Assembly: GCA_013076295.1 (NCBI GenBank)
Contig: RQOL01000878.1
Coordinates: 1-64,000 of the forward strand
Source of the DNA: Sanderia malayensis
Lineage: Eukaryota; Cnidaria; Scyphozoa; Semaeostomeae; Pelagiidae
Direction of reading: 5' to 3'
DNA: 64,000 nucleotides
Both the position numbers and the translations under genes were made by a program. The notes under the pieces are model-generated. The model saw nothing but the letters and a program-made list of their open reading frames with translations. It was not told the origin of the DNA and searched no databases. Below are positions 10,719-20,817 of the stretch, one piece after another. Each line of letters opens with the position of its first letter. The first letter of the stretch is position 1.

Positions 10719-12472
10719 TTATGTACATTTGGAGTTATTTTTATTTGATATGAAATTGACTAAAACAATTGTTTTGTCCATTAAAGCATAAACAAAGTGC
10801 ACATTTCTGACAATATACTCTTTTTTGCAGTGTCTGCACATGTTTTTCTTCTCTTTGTGCTCTGGCCAATGGGCATACTGATCAAATCTTGAATCTATGT
10901 CAGGCAAAGCAACTTTAGGTACACGACCACGCTTTGGTGTTGTCTCTTCTTCACATTTCATGCGTCGTTTCGAAGGTCTCTCAGCAGATCTTGGAGCTGG
11001 CGATGCTTTTTCTGCCTTGATGAGAGACTGTGATATCTCACTAATAAAACCTAGCAGTGACAATTGCTAGAATTTTCAACTGATTGGCATACCTGCGGTA
11101 TAGCAACCAAGCATTTGCTATATCAACAGCTTGGAAAATCAAAGAAAGATACCATCGCTTTGTTTTAATTCTCGTTCTATACAATGCAATAAACATGTCT
11201 GCTAGGCCTAATAAGCATAACGCCTCCCATTGACTTATTGTATCTCTTGAAGACATTAGGACATTCCACTTGGACATGCATTTTTCTTTTATGATCAAAC
11301 CTTTTCACGGTTCCATCAGCTTGTACTCCAATATATGTGGAGACTAAATGGACAGGCTTGTTGGCATACCATTTTACAATACTAAGGCCAGTGTTCTGAT
11401 CTGTCTGGAAGCAGAAACTTCCTCTGCCTTTTTGTTTCAATTCTGTATCGGACAGTAGTTTGCATCCAGCTAGCCTGTCTTTACAAAGAGTTGCTGCTGT
11501 GAGAATGCCATCTGCTTTCAAATCCAAACACAACTGAAAGGTGCAAAACCAGTTGTCAAAGAACAACTTGTGGTTAAGTTTTGATGGCATTGTTTCACAA
11601 AGTTTTTTGACAACATTTGCTGCCCCACATGTTGTTGTCCCAGTACTTTTAGCACCAGCATAAAAGAAGAAGTCGTGCATGCATCCACTCTCACCTTTTG
11701 AAACCCCTTTTTGGGTTTTTTTTGGGTTATATTGACGAATGCCACTGGACATTGTCTTTGCTGGAACAATCTGTTCATCAATGGATTGAAATTCCTTTTG
11801 CTCCATCTTCCTGCAATTGATCTTTAATGCTTCAAGATAATGGTAATGCCACCTTGAACAGTTTGTTGTCTTTATTCCTTTCTTCATCCTTCTTTGAATT
11901 ATCGTTTGCATGCAAAAACGTACAGAGTTGCTTGAAGCCGTTGAAACTCGTGACATCAGCTATTGGGGCGAAGTGTGTTGACTGTCACCAGTAATTTTGG
12001 TAACGGGGCATTTTCACAATCCCGATTTTCAACATAATGCCAATTAGCTGTTCAAGCTCTTTGCGGTTGGTGTTTGTGCTCTTTCCAGTTTTCTGCACAC
12101 TGTACAGATGCATCTGCTCTACGAGATGGTTAGTCATGTCAATGTCCCAGAACTGTGTAAAATACCAAAATGGTTTCGACTGGTCAAAATCTTGTGGTGG
12201 AAGACTGATGGCTGCTCCTTTGAAATCACTGTTGGTGACTGGAGGCTCTCGATTGCGCCAGCGAAAGACAGATTTCTCTGAATTCTTCTTTTTCCTTTTT
12301 TTGGTTTTGCAGCTATACCAGGACTGTCATCATCAATATCAGACTCCTTTCCCTTATCATCTACTAAGGAAAGAGAAGTATCATTGTCATCTTCACTGCT
12401 GTCATCCACTTCAGCACAATCTTTTGATTGGAAGAACCCTGTTTCATTTTCACAATCATCATCATCATTATC
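10719..12472 (-). pseudogene. piggyBac transposase, main part
   Basis: The DDE_Tnp_1_7 domain is readable in pieces. The acidic N-terminus and 'KPKKGKRR' lie at about 12290-12470, followed by 'QSKPFWYF'/'MTNHLVEQM' type sequence with frameshifts near 12000-12300. 11177-11956 is one open frame with 'SIDEQ' (first catalytic Asp), 'NHKLFFDNWF' (second Asp) and 'SMGGV' at its end. The third catalytic Asp normally follows GGV, but here a frameshift follows it; the downstream motif 'LADMFIALYRT..KRWY' resumes in another frame (11041-11250). The C-terminal 10719-11063 is basic with a C..C cysteine cluster ('CRHCKK'). Inactive by frameshifts. Confidence 0.85.
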
Positions 12473-12477
12473 ATCAT

Positions 12478-12821
12478 TATAGCAGCCAAAATAAACAAAG
12501 CCAATTTAAAAATCTAGCTTCATGCTTCAATTTCGTCAATTTATATTGGCGTCCATTATTTCAACAAATAAATTATCCAGCAACGTCCATAAACAAAATT
12601 AAAACTAAAGTTCTTGTATCTGCTGCTTCGCGCCTAATTATACACACACAAAAACAAAGATAAACGTGAATACACAGAAATGCTCTTTCAAAACACAAGA
12701 CGAATACAAAAGACTATACAATACGCAAAACAATGAACACATTGACACAGCAAAAAACAAGTTACGGATCACATCACACAGTTACGTAATTAAATTAAAA
12801 AATCCTTTTTTCCCATTTTCA
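12478..12821 (-). repeat. BEL/Pao 3' LTR (element sense)
   Basis: 344 bp, ending CCCATTTTCA on the plus strand. Differs from the partner at 16840-17183 by about three substitutions (for example CGTCAATTTATATTGG against CGTGAATTTATCTTGG), so the insertion is fairly young. Confidence 0.92.
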
Positions 12822-12860
12822 TCATCCTCCCTTCAAGATATGTAATATCTTGATTCTTCA

Positions 12861-14414
12861 TTAGTCAATCTCTTCTGACTCCAACAGGAGTACTAATTTA
12901 TTTACAGGTCTATCAAGTTTTCGATGTATCGTGTCATTATCATCCCTTTTGGCTAGCAGCAATGTTACACTTCGCACGAACCCATTACGATCAGCATTTG
13001 CAATTATCACTTTCCCCATTGGCCAATCATTCCTATCGCTACTTTCCTTTAAAAGAACCACGTCTCCAATCCGGAAATTCCTTCTGGGCTCTGTCCATTT
13101 TTGCCTTGGTTGCAACAACATCAAGTACTCCTTTTTCCATCTCGACCAAAATTCATTTAAAAGACGTTGTACTCTTCTCCATCTCCTTCTACAATATAAA
13201 TCAGCTTTTTGGAATACACCTGGAGGTGGCATGATAACCTTGGATTTCATCGTCAGCAAATGATTTGGTGTCAGTGGTCTGACACTGTGTGGATCACTCA
13301 GTGTCTCAACTGTGAGAGGGCGTGAATTCACTATTGCTTCGGACTCGGTCAGCAATGTTCTCAACGATTCATCATCAAGAGAATGTCCATGATTCTTCAG
13401 TAGAGATGACAGTATGGCTCTAACAGAACGAATCTGACGCTCCCACACTCCTCCCATGTGGCTTGCCGCAGGGACGTTCTTTTTCCACAAAATCCAATCT
13501 GTATTCTGATTATGAGCAAAGCGACTAATCTTACTTTGATCCATTTTCTCAAATTCTTTCTGAAGCTCGTTGACCGTACCAACAAAATTAGTGCCATTAT
13601 CGGAGTATATTTGACGCACACTGCCTCTTCTTGCAATAAACCTCCTTAAAGCTTGAATAAACGAGTCTGTGTCCAATGAGTTAGTTGTTTCAATATGAAT
13701 CGCACGACTTCCAAAACATGTGAACAAAACTCCGTATCTTTTCAGCTCCTTTCTTCTTTCTTTGATCACAAATGGTCCAAACAAATCCACTCCACAGTAT
13801 GTGAAGGGTGGTGCTTCCGTAACTCGCTCTTCAGGAAGATCTGCCATCTTCTGTTCACCTAACTTTCCGCGAAGACTGCGACATCTAACACATCTTGAAA
13901 TAAACTGTCGAACCTTAGAGTTCGCATTAATTATCCAGTACCCACTTGATCGAATTTCATTCAATGTCATACCTCTCCCTGCGTGCTGTGCTTTCCGATG
14001 ACACAAGTCTATTACTAACTCAGTAACTTTCCCTTTCTTTGGCAGCAAAATAGGGTGCTTGCATTCTTCATCAAAGCATGACTTCTTCATTCTTCCACCT
14101 ACTCTCACGATTCCGTTTTCATCGAGGAAGGGATCCAATTTAAACAAAGAGCTAGCTTTCTTGAGGATTCTTCTTTCACCTCGTAAAATTTCATCCTTGT
14201 CTCGTGAAACGTTCTTTAATACTCTTAACTCAACTTCAAATGCTGCCGCTTGTACCAATCTGATAATCGTGTTTTCTGCCATTTTTACATCTTCTACTAT
14301 TAACAAAGCATCTTCGTTTTTAGGCGTTGCTGAAAAGACCTTATCTTCTCTATTCTTAATCTTTCTTTTACAATTCGAAATGAGCCTCAGCATAAGTGCA
14401 ACAACAGTCTTCAT
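12861..14414 (-). CDS. BEL/Pao integrase region of Pol
   Basis: A 517-residue open frame. Order: N-terminal linker; H2C2 zinc domain 'CHRKAQHAG...CVRCRSLRG' (about residues 137-186); integrase core with the catalytic triad intact, 'YCGVDLFGPF' (D), 'QIYSDNGTNFVG' (D) and 'GGVWERQIRS' (E); and C-terminal DUF5641-type domain 'RNFRIGDVVLLKE'. Integrase inserts the cDNA. RT and RNase H, which should precede it, are missing: the frame begins only 7 bp past the end of the gag-like frame at 14421. This looks like an internal deletion that joined gag to the integrase region. Confidence 0.9.
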   Translation of the reverse strand: MKTVVALMLRLISNCKRKIKNREDKVFSATPKNEDALLIVEDVKMAENTIIRLVQAAAFEVELRVLKNVSRDKDEILRGERRILKKASSLFKLDPFLDENGIVRVGGRMKKSCFDEECKHPILLPKKGKVTELVIDLCHRKAQHAGRGMTLNEIRSSGYWIINANSKVRQFISRCVRCRSLRGKLGEQKMADLPEERVTEAPPFTYCGVDLFGPFVIKERRKELKRYGVLFTCFGSRAIHIETTNSLDTDSFIQALRRFIARRGSVRQIYSDNGTNFVGTVNELQKEFEKMDQSKISRFAHNQNTDWILWKKNVPAASHMGGVWERQIRSVRAILSSLLKNHGHSLDDESLRTLLTESEAIVNSRPLTVETLSDPHSVRPLTPNHLLTMKSKVIMPPPGVFQKADLYCRRRWRRVQRLLNEFWSRWKKEYLMLLQPRQKWTEPRRNFRIGDVVLLKESSDRNDWPMGKVIIANADRNGFVRSVTLLLAKRDDNDTIHRKLDRPVNKLVLLLESEEID

Positions 14415-14420
14415 GCGTAC

Positions 14421-15341
14421 TCAGTCAGAGTATCGATTTTCCAACTCAATCAGGAAACTGTCTGTCTCTGCAACTGCAAGGCAATTCACTTTGACATTTT
14501 TCTTTAATTCTGGATCATCTTCCTTTAACAAAGGTGCTGCCTTTTCTCTTGGCCATTCGTTTTCTAATTTCCACAAAAAATCTGGACCTGTGAACCAACG
14601 TGAATTCTTTGCTATTGCACTTGCACAAAGGTCATGAGATGCATCATCAGCTGGACTTTGCTTTGTATCAACATACTTCGATCTTTTTGTGAACTTAAAT
14701 CCATGTAAACCAGTTGGATGAGATTCGGTACAAATATTACACGTTCTTTGTTGCCTGCAGCTCTTTGACACATGGGTTGGGGATGTAGGCTTATAGCAAG
14801 CATAACATAATTTGTTCTCGTACAGAAACTTGCTTCTTTCTTTCACATCAAGCTTTAAATAATCAGGACATTTATCTAAATCATGCAATCCTTCACATGA
14901 TGGGCAACTGGATTTAGGTTCATAAACTCTATCCGTCTCTGTTGAAGAATAATCTGTGCTGTAAACACTCATCTTCGTATCTTTTGCCATTTCTCTTCTA
15001 AATCTGTCTTTAAAGGAGTTTTGAACTTCGGACAAAGCTTCTCTTGAATACAATGGGTCATTGCCAAGTCTCGTTTCTTCTTCAATTAGGTTAACAAAAT
15101 CTATGAATTCAGCGGCTCTCAGTTCATCTCTTTTGAGACCAAAAACTTTTCGATTCCACCTTTCCTGTAGATTACCAGGAAGTTTCGACTGGAGAATTTG
15201 CAGAATTTCCGGTGTGTTTAATGCTTGCAAATGAGGGCCAGCTTTCATGCTGGTTTGGCATTTAACCAGAAATCTATAGAAAGTTCTAAATGAAAGTGCA
15301 TCAGCATATTTAACTTGTGGCCATCTACGTAGCTCCTTCAT
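14421..15341 (-). pseudogene. BEL/Pao Gag, C-terminal part with zinc knuckles
   Basis: A 306-residue open frame continuing the DUF1759-type Gag of 15358-16180 after a one-base frameshift near 15350. It contains 'YMKELRRWPQVK' and 'LQSKLPGNLQERW', then a cysteine-rich region with 'C..C.GLHDLDKCP', 'LCYACYKP..H.SKSC' and 'RTCNICTESHPTGLHG', the typical zinc knuckles of BEL/Pao Gag. It stops at 14421 where protease/RT should follow. Confidence 0.85.
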
Positions 15342-15357
15342 GTAAGCAGCTGAAATC

Positions 15358-16702
15358 CTATATGAATCCCCATACTTTTGTTAGCAATGCTTTTGCTTCC
15401 TTGTAGCAAACTTTTGGTGGCAACTGGATACAATGTCTGATTAGTTCTTTTGCTTCACCTGACGTATACTTGATTAATCTGGTCAGCCTTCCCATTGGAT
15501 CTGCAATTTTCTTCTCAACAACTTTTCGAAACGTTGCCATAAAGTATTGATATTCCATGGGATCACCGCCAAAAACATCAATATCCACATTTGGTGCATT
15601 TTGCTGATTCAATAATCCATAAAGGGTAGCAGCATGTAAAGTGCTTTCATCAATGCCCTCTGTATCTTCTCTTGGTTCATTTATGAAGTGGTTCCCTAGA
15701 TTTGGTTGCTGAGGCAACTCTTCTTTGGGCATTTTGGGAACATAAGGTTGTGAACATTCAGGTCTCCTCATACCAAAAGAAACTGCTTGTTGTTGTTGTT
15801 GTTCTGACAAATTTTCAAGTTGTACTCGAGAGGGTTCAATTATTTGCCTTTGTGAAAAACCAGGTTGATTGGTAACATCTCTATTTGCAGTGATCCAGTT
15901 TTTGACGTAAGAATGAGAAATTCTTTCGTTTTTATAAAAAGTTCCATCTTGATCTGCCACTTCTTCTGTAACAGATTTCTCACAGCGGATAGAATCTTCA
16001 AATTCCTCAAAAACCTTTACTCTAGCTTCCGCTTTAGCTATTTCTTGCTTGATGCGAACCTTTTCAGATGCGATTTCAGCAGCTCTTCTTTCCTCCAGAA
16101 ATTTGGATTCTGCGTGTAACTCAGCTATACGTGCCTTTTCTGCAGCGGCACGCTCACGAACTGATGAACCAGACTTCCTTTGAGCTTTTTAAACTTGATG
16201 GCGTAGCGGTTGAACTTGATGACTTTCGGGACTTTTTTGAGCTCTTCGAACATAAAGACGTAACACTTTTATTATCTTCTAAATTCTCAGCTTGAGACAA
16301 ATAATTGTGAATATTTGTTTTGAAATCCATGACCTCCTTATCAACAACTTCAAACCAACGGCTTTCAATGTCATGTTGATCACAATTCTCCACTAACGCA
16401 ATAAAATTCTCTTGTACGGCCATCAAATTGCAAAAAATCTCATTCAATTTCGATAATTCACAACGAATAACAGTCATACTGTGACTCAAGTTTAATAAGG
16501 ATGTAATAAATTTCATCTGCTTCTGCAAGTTACAATAAAGCGATTTTCGATTTCGAAATTGAACGTCGCGTGTATACGACTTTCCTTTCTCTGTTAACGT
16601 TGCCACGCGTTTAGATCTGTCACCTCCAGGACAAAACAAATTCAGAGCCTCTATATTGCTTTGAACTTCATCTTGAATGTTCGTTACTGTCACTTCATCC
16701 AA
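15358..16702 (-). pseudogene. BEL/Pao Gag, N-terminal and central part (two frames)
   Basis: 16154-16702 is the N-terminal 182 residues (alpha-helical, S/K-rich end). A frameshift near 16180 moves to the second frame, where a coiled-coil stretch rich in A, E and K ('EKARIAELHAE', 'EERRAAEIASEKVR') continues into 'FGGDPMEYQYFMATFRKVVE' and 'KELIRHCIQL', the DUF1759 domain. A further frameshift follows at about 15350. Gag forms the particle. Product broken. Confidence 0.85.
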
Positions 16703-16839
16703 ATTTCTGTTTGTGGACGGCTCCGAGTTGTTTCTTCAAGATTCTCCAAAATTTCCAAAAACTTTATCCGAAGAATTTCTTGCCATATTCAAATTTTATG
16801 GAAATTTTATTTGCTGAAGTGACTTATAAATTCACTGAA

Positions 16840-17183
16840 TATAGCAGCCAAAATAAACAAAGCCAATTTAAAAATCTAGCTTCATGCTTCAATTTCGTGA
16901 ATTTATCTTGGCGTCCATTATTTCAACAAATAAATTATCCAGCAACGTCCATAAACAAAATTAAAACTAAAGTTCTCGTATCTGCTGCTTCGCGCCTAAT
17001 TATACACACACAAAAACAAAGATAAACGTGAATACACAGAAATGCTCTTTCAAAACACAAGACGAATACAAAAGACTATACAATACGCAAAACAATGAAC
17101 ACATTGACACAGCAAAAAACAAGTTACGGATCACATCACACAGTTACGTAATTAAATTAAAAAATCCTTTTTTCCCATTTTCA
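16840..17183 (-). repeat. BEL/Pao 5' LTR (element sense)
   Basis: 344-bp partner of 12478-12821, followed by the ATCAT duplication at 17184-17188. Confidence 0.92.
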
Positions 17184-17188
17184 ATCAT

Positions 17189-17288
17189 CAAGGTCTGACA
17201 GCTCTGAACCTGACTCACCAGGCAACATGACAAAATTAATTGCATCCTGGACATTAAATCGTATATGCTTTCGTGTTTGTTTCTCCAT
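17189..17288 (-). pseudogene. piggyBac transposase, first coding segment (start codon side)
   Basis: The minus strand starts at ATG 17286-17288 and reads 'MEKQTRKHIRFNVQDAINFV' and then 'GESGSELSDL' into a run of Asp codons, which continues in frame at 12472 once the BEL/Pao element and one ATCAT copy are ignored. This shows the BEL/Pao landed inside this N-terminal acidic region. The first 46 bp of the gene (17243-17288) are also present at the start of the second tandem unit (24421-24466). Confidence 0.7.
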
Positions 17289-17510
17289 GTTTTCCAACTT
17301 TTATTTCATCCTGCAAAGAAAATCATTTATTTGTTAGGCCTATTTGTTGATCAGCAGTTTTTACTTTAAAATAATGGTTGGAAATAAAACTCATTGAATG
17401 CAATGTGAAAATGAGCTTTCTAAACTGCTTATGTCAATGTAAAATGCTAATTCAAGGCTCTTGGTATAAAATTTTAATTATTTAGACATAACCACTTGAA
17501 GCAATGAAAT

Positions 17511-18055
17511 ATGCCCAACGTGGGTCATATTTGCCACATGGCAAATAAATTTAGGACATTTTTTTGGCTTCTGACTTCAAGAGCTCTGAAGCAACGTTTC
17601 ATCACAGCAACAAGCATCCAAAAACGATCACAAAATAATAACAATAGACCAAGGCCGACCTTATTCTACGGGCCTACGCTATTTTCTCTCATCTGAAGCA
17701 GCAAGCCGACGGTGATAACCTTGTTCATAGTCAAATAGTCGATGACGCACACATCAGATACGAAGAAATGTTTAATTTAAAATGCAGTCATTTGCCTTGG
17801 TCGACAGATCTTCGTGGCACTCCTGCTTTTTCGTTTGTTCAATTGTATCACTATCTTGTTCTTCGCACTACAAAGTTCAAGCACATCAAGTTGAAAAGTA
17901 CCACATACAAAAAGCTAAAGTCATTTCAGTTTTTTTATGAAGGTTATATCAAGAAATTTTTTGTGGCCAAGGATGAATTATGTACATATTTTGATGTTCC
18001 AATGAAGGCTTCAATGGAGGCAATTTTGTACAAAGTCTTAGTGGTTATTGACTAG
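17511..18055 (+). pseudogene. SWIM/YqaJ-type protein fragment, N-terminal part (unit 1)
   Basis: 17511-17696 and 17700-18055 (plus strand) contain 'WSTDLRGTPAFSFVQLYHYLV', 'TTYKKLKSFQFFYEGYIKKF' and 'MKASMEAILYKVLVVID'. I recall this order from multi-copy invertebrate proteins that go on to a SWIM zinc finger and a YqaJ-like nuclease. The segment ends exactly where the SWIM finger should begin, at a GC-rich joint (18054-18100) shared with the oppositely oriented THAP fragment. A stop splits the first part. The assignment depends on remembered similarity. Confidence 0.4.
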
Positions 18056-18997
18056 CTGGGGGCGCTCGCGTTCGCTCGCTCGCTTCCCGGAGGGGGGCAA
18101 GTGAAAAAAACTTAATGTGGTACCAATGAGACATATCTTTCAGCTTTGGTGCTAAATAATTAAAAACTTGTTGTAAGGAGGTAAAGTTTGGAAAACCAGT
18201 GTAAAATTTAACAGCTTCAACATTGCCTTTTAACTTGTCAATGGAAAATAGTGCCTTTTTTGCAATTACCAACTCAGAACTCAATTCAGAAACTTTAGAC
18301 GAAAGTTCTTCGATTTTCTGTTGAAGATTGACATATTCTTGTTGTTCATTGGAAGATACCAAAGGTGGGTAACGGTGATCTGATAATTGATAGGACACAT
18401 CAACTTCTTCAACCAAATAAGCGAGAGACTTGACAAAGGAGAAATCTGTCTGAGTGGAGCACGTTTTAAAATTACAAAGCTCTTGAGCATCAGTGACATC
18501 AGGCAACAAAGAATCTTCTTCAGCTACATCAGTTAAAGAACAGGCATCAGGTTCACCAGAAAAACAAGGTTGTGGGTCAAGAAATGGGGTACGATCTTTG
18601 GGTGCTTTGCGTGAATTCCGCATGGTGGGAGTGTCAGGATTAACGTGCAACTTCAGTGAGGAACTGCACCAGCTACCAACTTTCAGCGCAATGGATTCCG
18701 CTGCACATCTTCATCTTTATGTTCTTCAGATAGAACAGTATATGGAGTCACCTTAAAATCATCAAAACCATCAAAACCATGACGCCTTTTTATCAAATTA
18801 CACCAACGACTTTTGGCAGGATTCTTTTCAGGAAACTTAAAAAAATGTAGGCCACTTGGAGTACCGTCTTTGCGTTTTTGAAAATTATAGCAACCATATG
18901 CAGCACATTGTCTTCCTAACGATGGTTTCTTCTTCTTTTGAACAGTAGAATTCGCCTCGGTATTACTTTTGGCCATTTTGATATCAATAAAGCTCAA
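18045..18997 (-). pseudogene. THAP-domain transposase (ISL2EU/IS4EU-like), N-terminal half (unit 1)
   Basis: The minus strand at 18683-18997 is a THAP zinc-finger domain: 'CAAYGC' (first two Cys), 'SGLHFFKFPE' and 'SRWCNLIKR' (invariant W). The place of the third ligand reads S-E-E-H instead of C-x2-H, so one zinc Cys appears lost. After a frameshift, 18045-18650 continues with an acidic linker, a coiled coil ('LQQKIEELSSKVSELSSEL') and 'VKFYTGFPNFTSLQQVFNYL', the segment that precedes the DDE core in THAP transposases. The DDE core itself is missing, cut at the GC-rich joint near 18055-18100. Confidence 0.65.
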
Positions 18998-19390
18998 AAA
19001 AGTAAGTTAAAGCGACGAGATGTGATTATTTCCACGATACTTAAGCTTCAACTTCAAAGTTCTTACTGTGATAGCTTTGTTTTCGATTACGAGTCTCGTT
19101 TTCAAAAACAAATGTGAAAATGGTCTATTGGAACATACAGTGGGACTTACTTTATATTTGATGTCATTGAAAATACAAGCATCACAATCCAAAAACACAC
19201 ACTTCTTCAAGCAACGAAAATTTCCCACTTGGTTACGAGGCTGCTTGGCATGCTTTCTGATTCAATAGACTGTTGTATTACACAATGTAAAATCAGAGCA
19301 AAGTGGAGTGGAAACAATGGGGGGGGGGAAGTCCTCTGACCCAATCACTTTTTACTTGTCATATGGCATAAAGGACCCATAAAGGGCTAA

Positions 19391-19560
19391 CAAGGTTCAA
19401 AGAGTACACCTGCTTAAGTGCTGGTTTTGAAAGAAGCCAGAGGTATCTAACTTGAGAGAATTTGGATGCATATATTTTTATCATGTTCCTGGTGAGCTGA
19501 GAGCAAAACTAGATGCAAAATCCAGGAAAGCTGTATTCGCTGTATTAGGCTGCTAGTGCT
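19391..19560 (+). pseudogene. Ty1/Copia Pol remnant, continuation after the piggyBac insertion (unit 1)
   Basis: Directly after the right CTAA the plus strand reads, with one stop, 'KKPEVSNLREFGCIYFYHVP' and 'RAKLDAKSRK', the conserved Copia integrase/RT linker ('.KPDVSHLR.FGC...VHVP...R.KLD.KSKK'). Its position relative to 9895-10475 fits a single Copia element split by piggyBac, with about 130 residues of integrase missing between the halves. Confidence 0.7.
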
Positions 19561-19912
19561 ATCATGGAATCTAAATTGATATTTCAGACTCTGGTAGGAT
19601 TCTCCGGTGGCTAAGAAATGCAAAGTAACTGCAATTTTTCCTCTGCACTCATTGGCTATGGCATGTTTGTTGAATGCCCTTCAGTGAAAGGACGAAACCT
19701 TTTCAGTAGTCCCTGAGGGGAAATAAGGACCAGTATGTTCACAAACACAGTAGCTCATTCATAGGTCTTCATTTGAGTTGTATGCGAATAATAATATGGT
19801 CCTAAGATAATTTATTTGCTTAGGCTTCACATACCTCAAATGCATCTGTGTTCATTCGCATGAAATGTCTGTAATCACCTCTGTCTGCAAGTGTCAATTC
19901 GTTCACAACATT
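19561..19912. other. Interval without recognised features (unit 1)
   Basis: No open frame or repeat recognised between the Copia tail and the Gypsy LTR. Confidence 0.4.
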
Positions 19913-19917
19913 GTTAT

Positions 19918-20085
19918 TGCAGTATTTAGACTAGGGCCCAGACCTCAAAAAGTGTGACCGCATGTTGGTTAGGAGCTTTTTGTCTTACGAGTGATATATT
20001 ATGGTTGTTTTACAAAGCTACTCTTTGTAGTTTATATCTAGCTAGTTTATTTCGTATTTCTTGTACAAGCTTCAAGAATATTAAA
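19918..20085 (+). repeat. Gypsy 5' LTR (unit 1)
   Basis: 168 bp from TGCAGTATTTAGAC to ATATTAAA, abutting the primer-site candidate. Confidence 0.85.
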
Positions 20086-20151
20086 CTGGCGACGAGGAAA
20101 ATTTCTAACTGTAGCTATTCATCAATAGTTTTGTAAATAGCTGGCTTCAAC

Positions 20152-20313
20152 ATGGCTACACTAGCGCTACAACCGGTACTAGAATTCAATCCAGACTGTG
20201 AAGTTGGAGCAAGTTTGTCAACAGGCTGGAAGAAATGGCTTAAAGATTTCGAGATGTATGTCCTAGCATCTGGAATTTCAAATGCTACCAGAAAACGAGC
20301 ATTATTACGATAA
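20152..20313 (+). pseudogene. Gypsy Gag N-terminus (unit 1)
   Basis: 53 codons from ATG 20152 to TAA 20311-20313: 'FNPDCEVGASLSTGWKKWLK' and 'DFEMYVLASGI', matching the first helices of a common invertebrate Gypsy Gag. The rest of Gag is deleted. Confidence 0.65.
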
Positions 20314-20461
20314 TTCACATGTTCTCGTGAGCAGCGGACGTGCTTTTGAACGGCGGGAAGATGAAAGACTATCAAGAAGTCTTGTCATAAAATTTTTTTT
20401 TGTCGGTTTATTCCTTACTTTTATTTCATTTCCAAATGTCACAGAGTTTTATTAAACCAAT

Positions 20462-20635
20462 ATGGAGATTAATAAAGAATTTGATGAAATTTTGAAAAAG
20501 AATCTAAATGAATTCGAAATCCGATTGGAAAAATCAATTCGAGGTCAGCTAGAACAGTCGATTGCCAAGTTTAAAGACGAAATCAATAGCCTTTTGACAA
20601 AGAAAATATCGGAAATTGAGAAAAAACAAAAATAA
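20462..20635 (+). CDS. Short coiled-coil open frame between the Gypsy halves (unit 1)
   Basis: 57 codons from ATG 20462, almost entirely E/K/I/L heptads ('FDEILKKNLNEFEIRLEKSI'), ending TAA. The frame stays open for another 50 codons after the stop. It resembles the coiled-coil start of LINE ORF1-type or other transposon proteins. No function assigned. Also present in unit 2 at 27639-27812. Confidence 0.3.
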   Translation: MEINKEFDEILKKNLNEFEIRLEKSIRGQLEQSIAKFKDEINSLLTKKISEIEKKQK

Positions 20636-20817
20636 ATCGAGAAGTCACAGCAATTCCAAGCAGATCAATATGAAAGCTTTCGCGTACAAATTGGCAATGT
20701 TCTAAAAGAGAATGTCATCCCAAACAACGGCCATTCTGACGAGACTGGTAAAATCTCAAGGCTTTGGGCATCCAAAAGGATCCTGCTAGGCCTAAATGGC
20801 CACAAGGCAATTCATAG

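Larger units (their letters stand above)
12473..17188 (-). mobile_element. BEL/Pao LTR retrotransposon, internally deleted
   Basis: Two 344-bp LTRs (12478-12821, 16840-17183) differ at three positions that I can see. The element is bordered by the same 5 bp, ATCAT, at 12473-12477 and 17184-17188, the duplication size typical of BEL/Pao. On the minus strand the LTR begins TGAAAATGGG. A purine-rich tract (GAAGGGAGGATGA in minus sense, 12822-12834) abuts the downstream LTR as a polypurine tract. I see no convincing TGG primer binding site after the upstream LTR. Internal region: gag then integrase; protease, RT and RNase H are absent. Total 4.7 kb including target duplications. Confidence 0.92.
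10476..19390 (-). mobile_element. piggyBac-type DNA transposon with later insertions, inserted in a Copia element
   Basis: The ends are inverted: from 10480 CCCTTTAATGGTTC, and ending at 19386 with GACCCATAAAGGG. Each is flanked by CTAA (10476-10479 and 19387-19390), a one-base variant of the TTAA that piggyBac duplicates. The transposase is on the minus strand (start 17288, end about 10719) and is split by a BEL/Pao element at 12478-17183. The 2.1 kb upstream of the start codon (17289-19386) holds fragments of a SWIM-type and a THAP-type transposon gene, so it is itself a composite. Copia coding sequence continues on both outer sides. The right part (17243 onward) is repeated in the second tandem unit. 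Confidence 0.75.

Noticed and set aside
12037..14637. Plus-strand open stretches of up to 208 codons
   Set aside because: They are shadows of the minus-strand piggyBac transposase and BEL/Pao Gag and integrase.
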